The notes under the pieces are model-generated. The model did no database searches, was not told the origin of the DNA, and saw nothing but the letters and a program-made list of their open reading frames with translations. Shown here in pieces: positions 62,484 to 64,000 of a stretch of 64,000 bases of DNA (positions within the stretch are counted from its first letter, which is position 1; each line of letters begins with the position of its first letter). Origin of the DNA: Synechococcus sp. WH 7805 (GTDB lineage Bacteria; Cyanobacteriota; Cyanobacteriia; PCC-6307; Cyanobiaceae); NCBI RefSeq assembly GCF_000153285.1, contig NZ_CH724168.1:2023455-2087454 (forward strand), in the 5' to 3' direction. The position numbers and the translations under genes are program-made.

Positions 62484-63696
62484 TCTCGGTCAGAACAGTG
62501 CCCCCACGGCGGCGAATTTCGACCAAAGCCAACACAACTCCGATCCCACCGGTGATGGCAAATGTGGCGGGCAGGCCAACGCTGATGCTCAACTGAGCTG
62601 CGATCAGGCCGCTGATTCCACCGCCGCCAAGAAAGGCAATCTGACTGAGTCCGGCCATACGGCCTCGCAAAATCTGATTGGATCCCACCTGGGTGATGAG
62701 GTTGCTGCTACTCAAAAGGCCTGCTGTTCCAGCGCCGATTAAAAAAGTCATCAGCAGGATGAACGAGATACTTCCTCCTCGCGCCATACCAAGCTGAGCC
62801 ACAGCTGTGACCAGGCCAAACCCGGCGAGCGTTAGAGATGGACGCCTGCAGAAACTGTGACTGTTGCGTTGAAGAACGATTCCTCCAGCAATGCTTCCTA
62901 AGGCCAGAACACTGGTGAAAAGGCCCAGATCCATTGGGTCTGTTCCCAACTCCTGAGCGGCAATCAATGGGGCCAGCCCAGGGTGGAAAAAGCCAACGAT
63001 GCACATCATTCCTGTGAACAGAACCACACGACGCAGGGTGGAGCCGCAGTCTCTCCAAGCCACTGCAAGCGACGATTCCTCGGTTGATGTACTGCGCTGC
63101 TCTCGCTCAAGCCGGGGATGAAGTAGCCAGATGACGCTGGCGATCGGCAGGAGGTAAGTGGCTGCATCGAGGGTCAGCGCTGTAGCGGGACCCGTGAGTG
63201 TGACGAGCCAGCCACCAATGGGCGGCCCCACTAATTTGCCAACGTTGAAGACCACGGAGAAACTCGTCAGATAAGGAGCGAGCTGGGCGTTGTCGTCAAC
63301 CAGAAGAGCGCAGTACTTGTTGCGAGCTGTGAGTTCATAGGCCCCAGCGATCCCCACCAGAAGGGTGCTGGCCAGCAACATCAACACCTGAGGCAACCCA
63401 TCTAGCCAAGGAATGGCGACAGCTCCCACGAGGCCTGATCCCAGCAGGGCCCATTGCGCCTGGATCAAAACCTTTTCACAGCCGATGCGATCGGTGCGGA
63501 CCCCTGCCGGTCCGCTTACCAGCAGGGTTGGCAGCGACAGCGCTGCAAAATGAAGCGCCAGCACCATCGGGGCGGCGGTTTCATCCATGAGAATCCATCC
63601 CTTCGCTGTCAATCCGGCGAAGGATCCGGCGGTACTGACGCCAGAGGCGATCAGGAAAATGATGCGTTGGCGTTCATGCAGACCACTCCAGCTCAC
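62470..63696 (-). CDS. MFS transporter (EntS-like exporter type)
   Basis: A 408-residue membrane protein with 12 hydrophobic helices. [20 protein letters not shown] and [20 protein letters not shown] in the first half and the central loop after HPRLEREQR are typical of the MFS_3/EntS group of exporters, often for siderophores or drugs. The substrate cannot be read. Start GTG at 63696 overlaps the rimO stop in a GTGA, so it is probably cotranscribed with rimO. It converges on petL. Confidence 0.83.
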   Translation of the reverse strand: MSWSGLHERQRIIFLIASGVSTAGSFAGLTAKGWILMDETAAPMVLALHFAALSLPTLLVSGPAGVRTDRIGCEKVLIQAQWALLGSGLVGAVAIPWLDGLPQVLMLLASTLLVGIAGAYELTARNKYCALLVDDNAQLAPYLTSFSVVFNVGKLVGPPIGGWLVTLTGPATALTLDAATYLLPIASVIWLLHPRLEREQRSTSTEESSLAVAWRDCGSTLRRVVLFTGMMCIVGFFHPGLAPLIAAQELGTDPMDLGLFTSVLALGSIAGGIVLQRNSHSFCRRPSLTLAGFGLVTAVAQLGMARGGSISFILLMTFLIGAGTAGLLSSSNLITQVGSNQILRGRMAGLSQIAFLGGGGISGLIAAQLSISVGLPATFAITGGIGVVLALVEIRRRGGTVLTEIKSV

Positions 63697-64000
63697 AGGT
63701 CGGCCCGTGCCGAGGCCACCATCGATGCCGCACCCACGATCTCTGCGCGGAGGTCGTAGATATCCGATCCTGTGATCTGGACAGGGATCATGGTCCCTGG
63801 TGCAGCCTGTAATCCGTCGGCCCTGGGCTCGATGTGAACCTCCCCATCCACCTCTGGTGCGAATCGGCCACAGCGACCGATCATCGCGCCGTTCGCAGGG
63901 TTGTGCTGTTCGATCAGGGCATCCACCGTGCGGCCGACCCAGCGCGCGTTGGCCGCTGCAGAGATGGGTTGCTGAAGCGTCATCAGACGATCTTTCCTAG
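63693..64000 (-). CDS. rimO: Ribosomal protein S12 methylthiotransferase RimO, C-terminal part
   Basis: About the last 102 residues of the protein; the gene continues beyond the right edge. [20 protein letters not shown] followed by [14 protein letters not shown] is the typical junction into the TRAM domain of RimO, with the TRAM barrel to the end ([20 protein letters not shown]). RimO methylthiolates aspartate of ribosomal protein S12 using radical SAM chemistry. MiaB has a similar end, but the sequence LMTLQQ-IS favours RimO. The stop overlaps the MFS start by 4 bp. Confidence 0.8.
   Translation of the reverse strand, partial: RKDRLMTLQQPISAAANARWVGRTVDALIEQHNPANGAMIGRCGRFAPEVDGEVHIEPRADGLQAAPGTMIPVQITGSDIYDLRAEIVGAASMVASARADL

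Overview
The window is chromosomal DNA of a marine picocyanobacterium, most likely a Synechococcus/Cyanobium-type organism. The gene content shows this: NDH-1 subunits NdhD, NdhF, NdhM and NdhO, the photosystem II D2 protein, Ycf3, Ycf34, PetL, carotenoid desaturases, RpaA and RpaB, an RbcR-type LysR regulator, and SLH-domain porins. GC content is fairly high over most of the window, genes are tightly packed, and there are many 4-bp ATGA/GTGA overlaps. I see no insertion sequence, prophage, CRISPR array or rRNA. There is one tRNA gene (Asn-GUU).

Layout. 0-8.5 kb: sugar nucleotidyltransferase fragment, scpA, a LapA-like membrane protein, ndhD, ndhF, a Z-ISO-type carotene isomerase (NnrU family), the divergent rbcR-type regulator, a DUF3172 protein and ndhM. 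8.6-16.9 kb: crtP-crtB, an RRM protein, the CCA-adding enzyme, ycf34-tsaB-ydcF, then plsC-fabD-fabH on the minus strand. 16.9-26.2 kb: plsX and rpaB (head of the lipid operon), radA, ycf3, a copper ATPase, tmk-holB, rpaA and tRNA-Asn. 26.2-28.5 kb: an ABC ATPase, a UPF0367 protein and a monocistronic psbD. 28.7-35.3 kb: four large polytopic membrane proteins (three DUF2079, one GT39-type), the first clearly AT-rich, plus an orphan plus-strand small-ORF unit with its own terminator. 35.5-39.1 kb: two tandem SLH porins. 39.2-47.7 kb: cysK, a J-domain protein, another GT39-like protein, ndhO, a cation/proton antiporter, a TIGR01777 protein, a LpxB-like protein, a TPR protein and iscA. 47.8-64 kb: crtQ, an SRPBCC protein, a lipoprotein, hemD, a GT2-TPR protein, nagZ, rbfA, DUF751, a GST, small unknown proteins, aroK, a tandem PTPS protein with a RibD-type reductase, a FemAB-like protein, DUF4346, a radical SAM protein, petL, an MFS exporter and the end of rimO.

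Functional threads. Four steps of carotenoid synthesis (crtB, crtP, Z-ISO, crtQ) lie within about 44 kb. Fatty-acid and phospholipid initiation genes (plsX, fabH, fabD, plsC) sit downstream of rpaB. Four NDH-1 subunits are spread over several loci.

The most interesting signals concern the tandem porins. Their leaders and first 156 codons are almost identical while the barrels differ. Both leaders carry GTGTGAGG over the ribosome-binding site, an exact complement of the conserved core of the cyanobacterial small RNA Yfr1. The 3' region of the first porin has a hairpin / ACTCCTCACC linker / terminator-hairpin arrangement that resembles Yfr1 itself. Other points are the orphan 54-codon (or 17-codon) plus-strand ORF unit at 33.4-33.65 kb, a two-domain PTPS protein paired with a reductase, and two divergent gene pairs whose start codons overlap within a single CATG.
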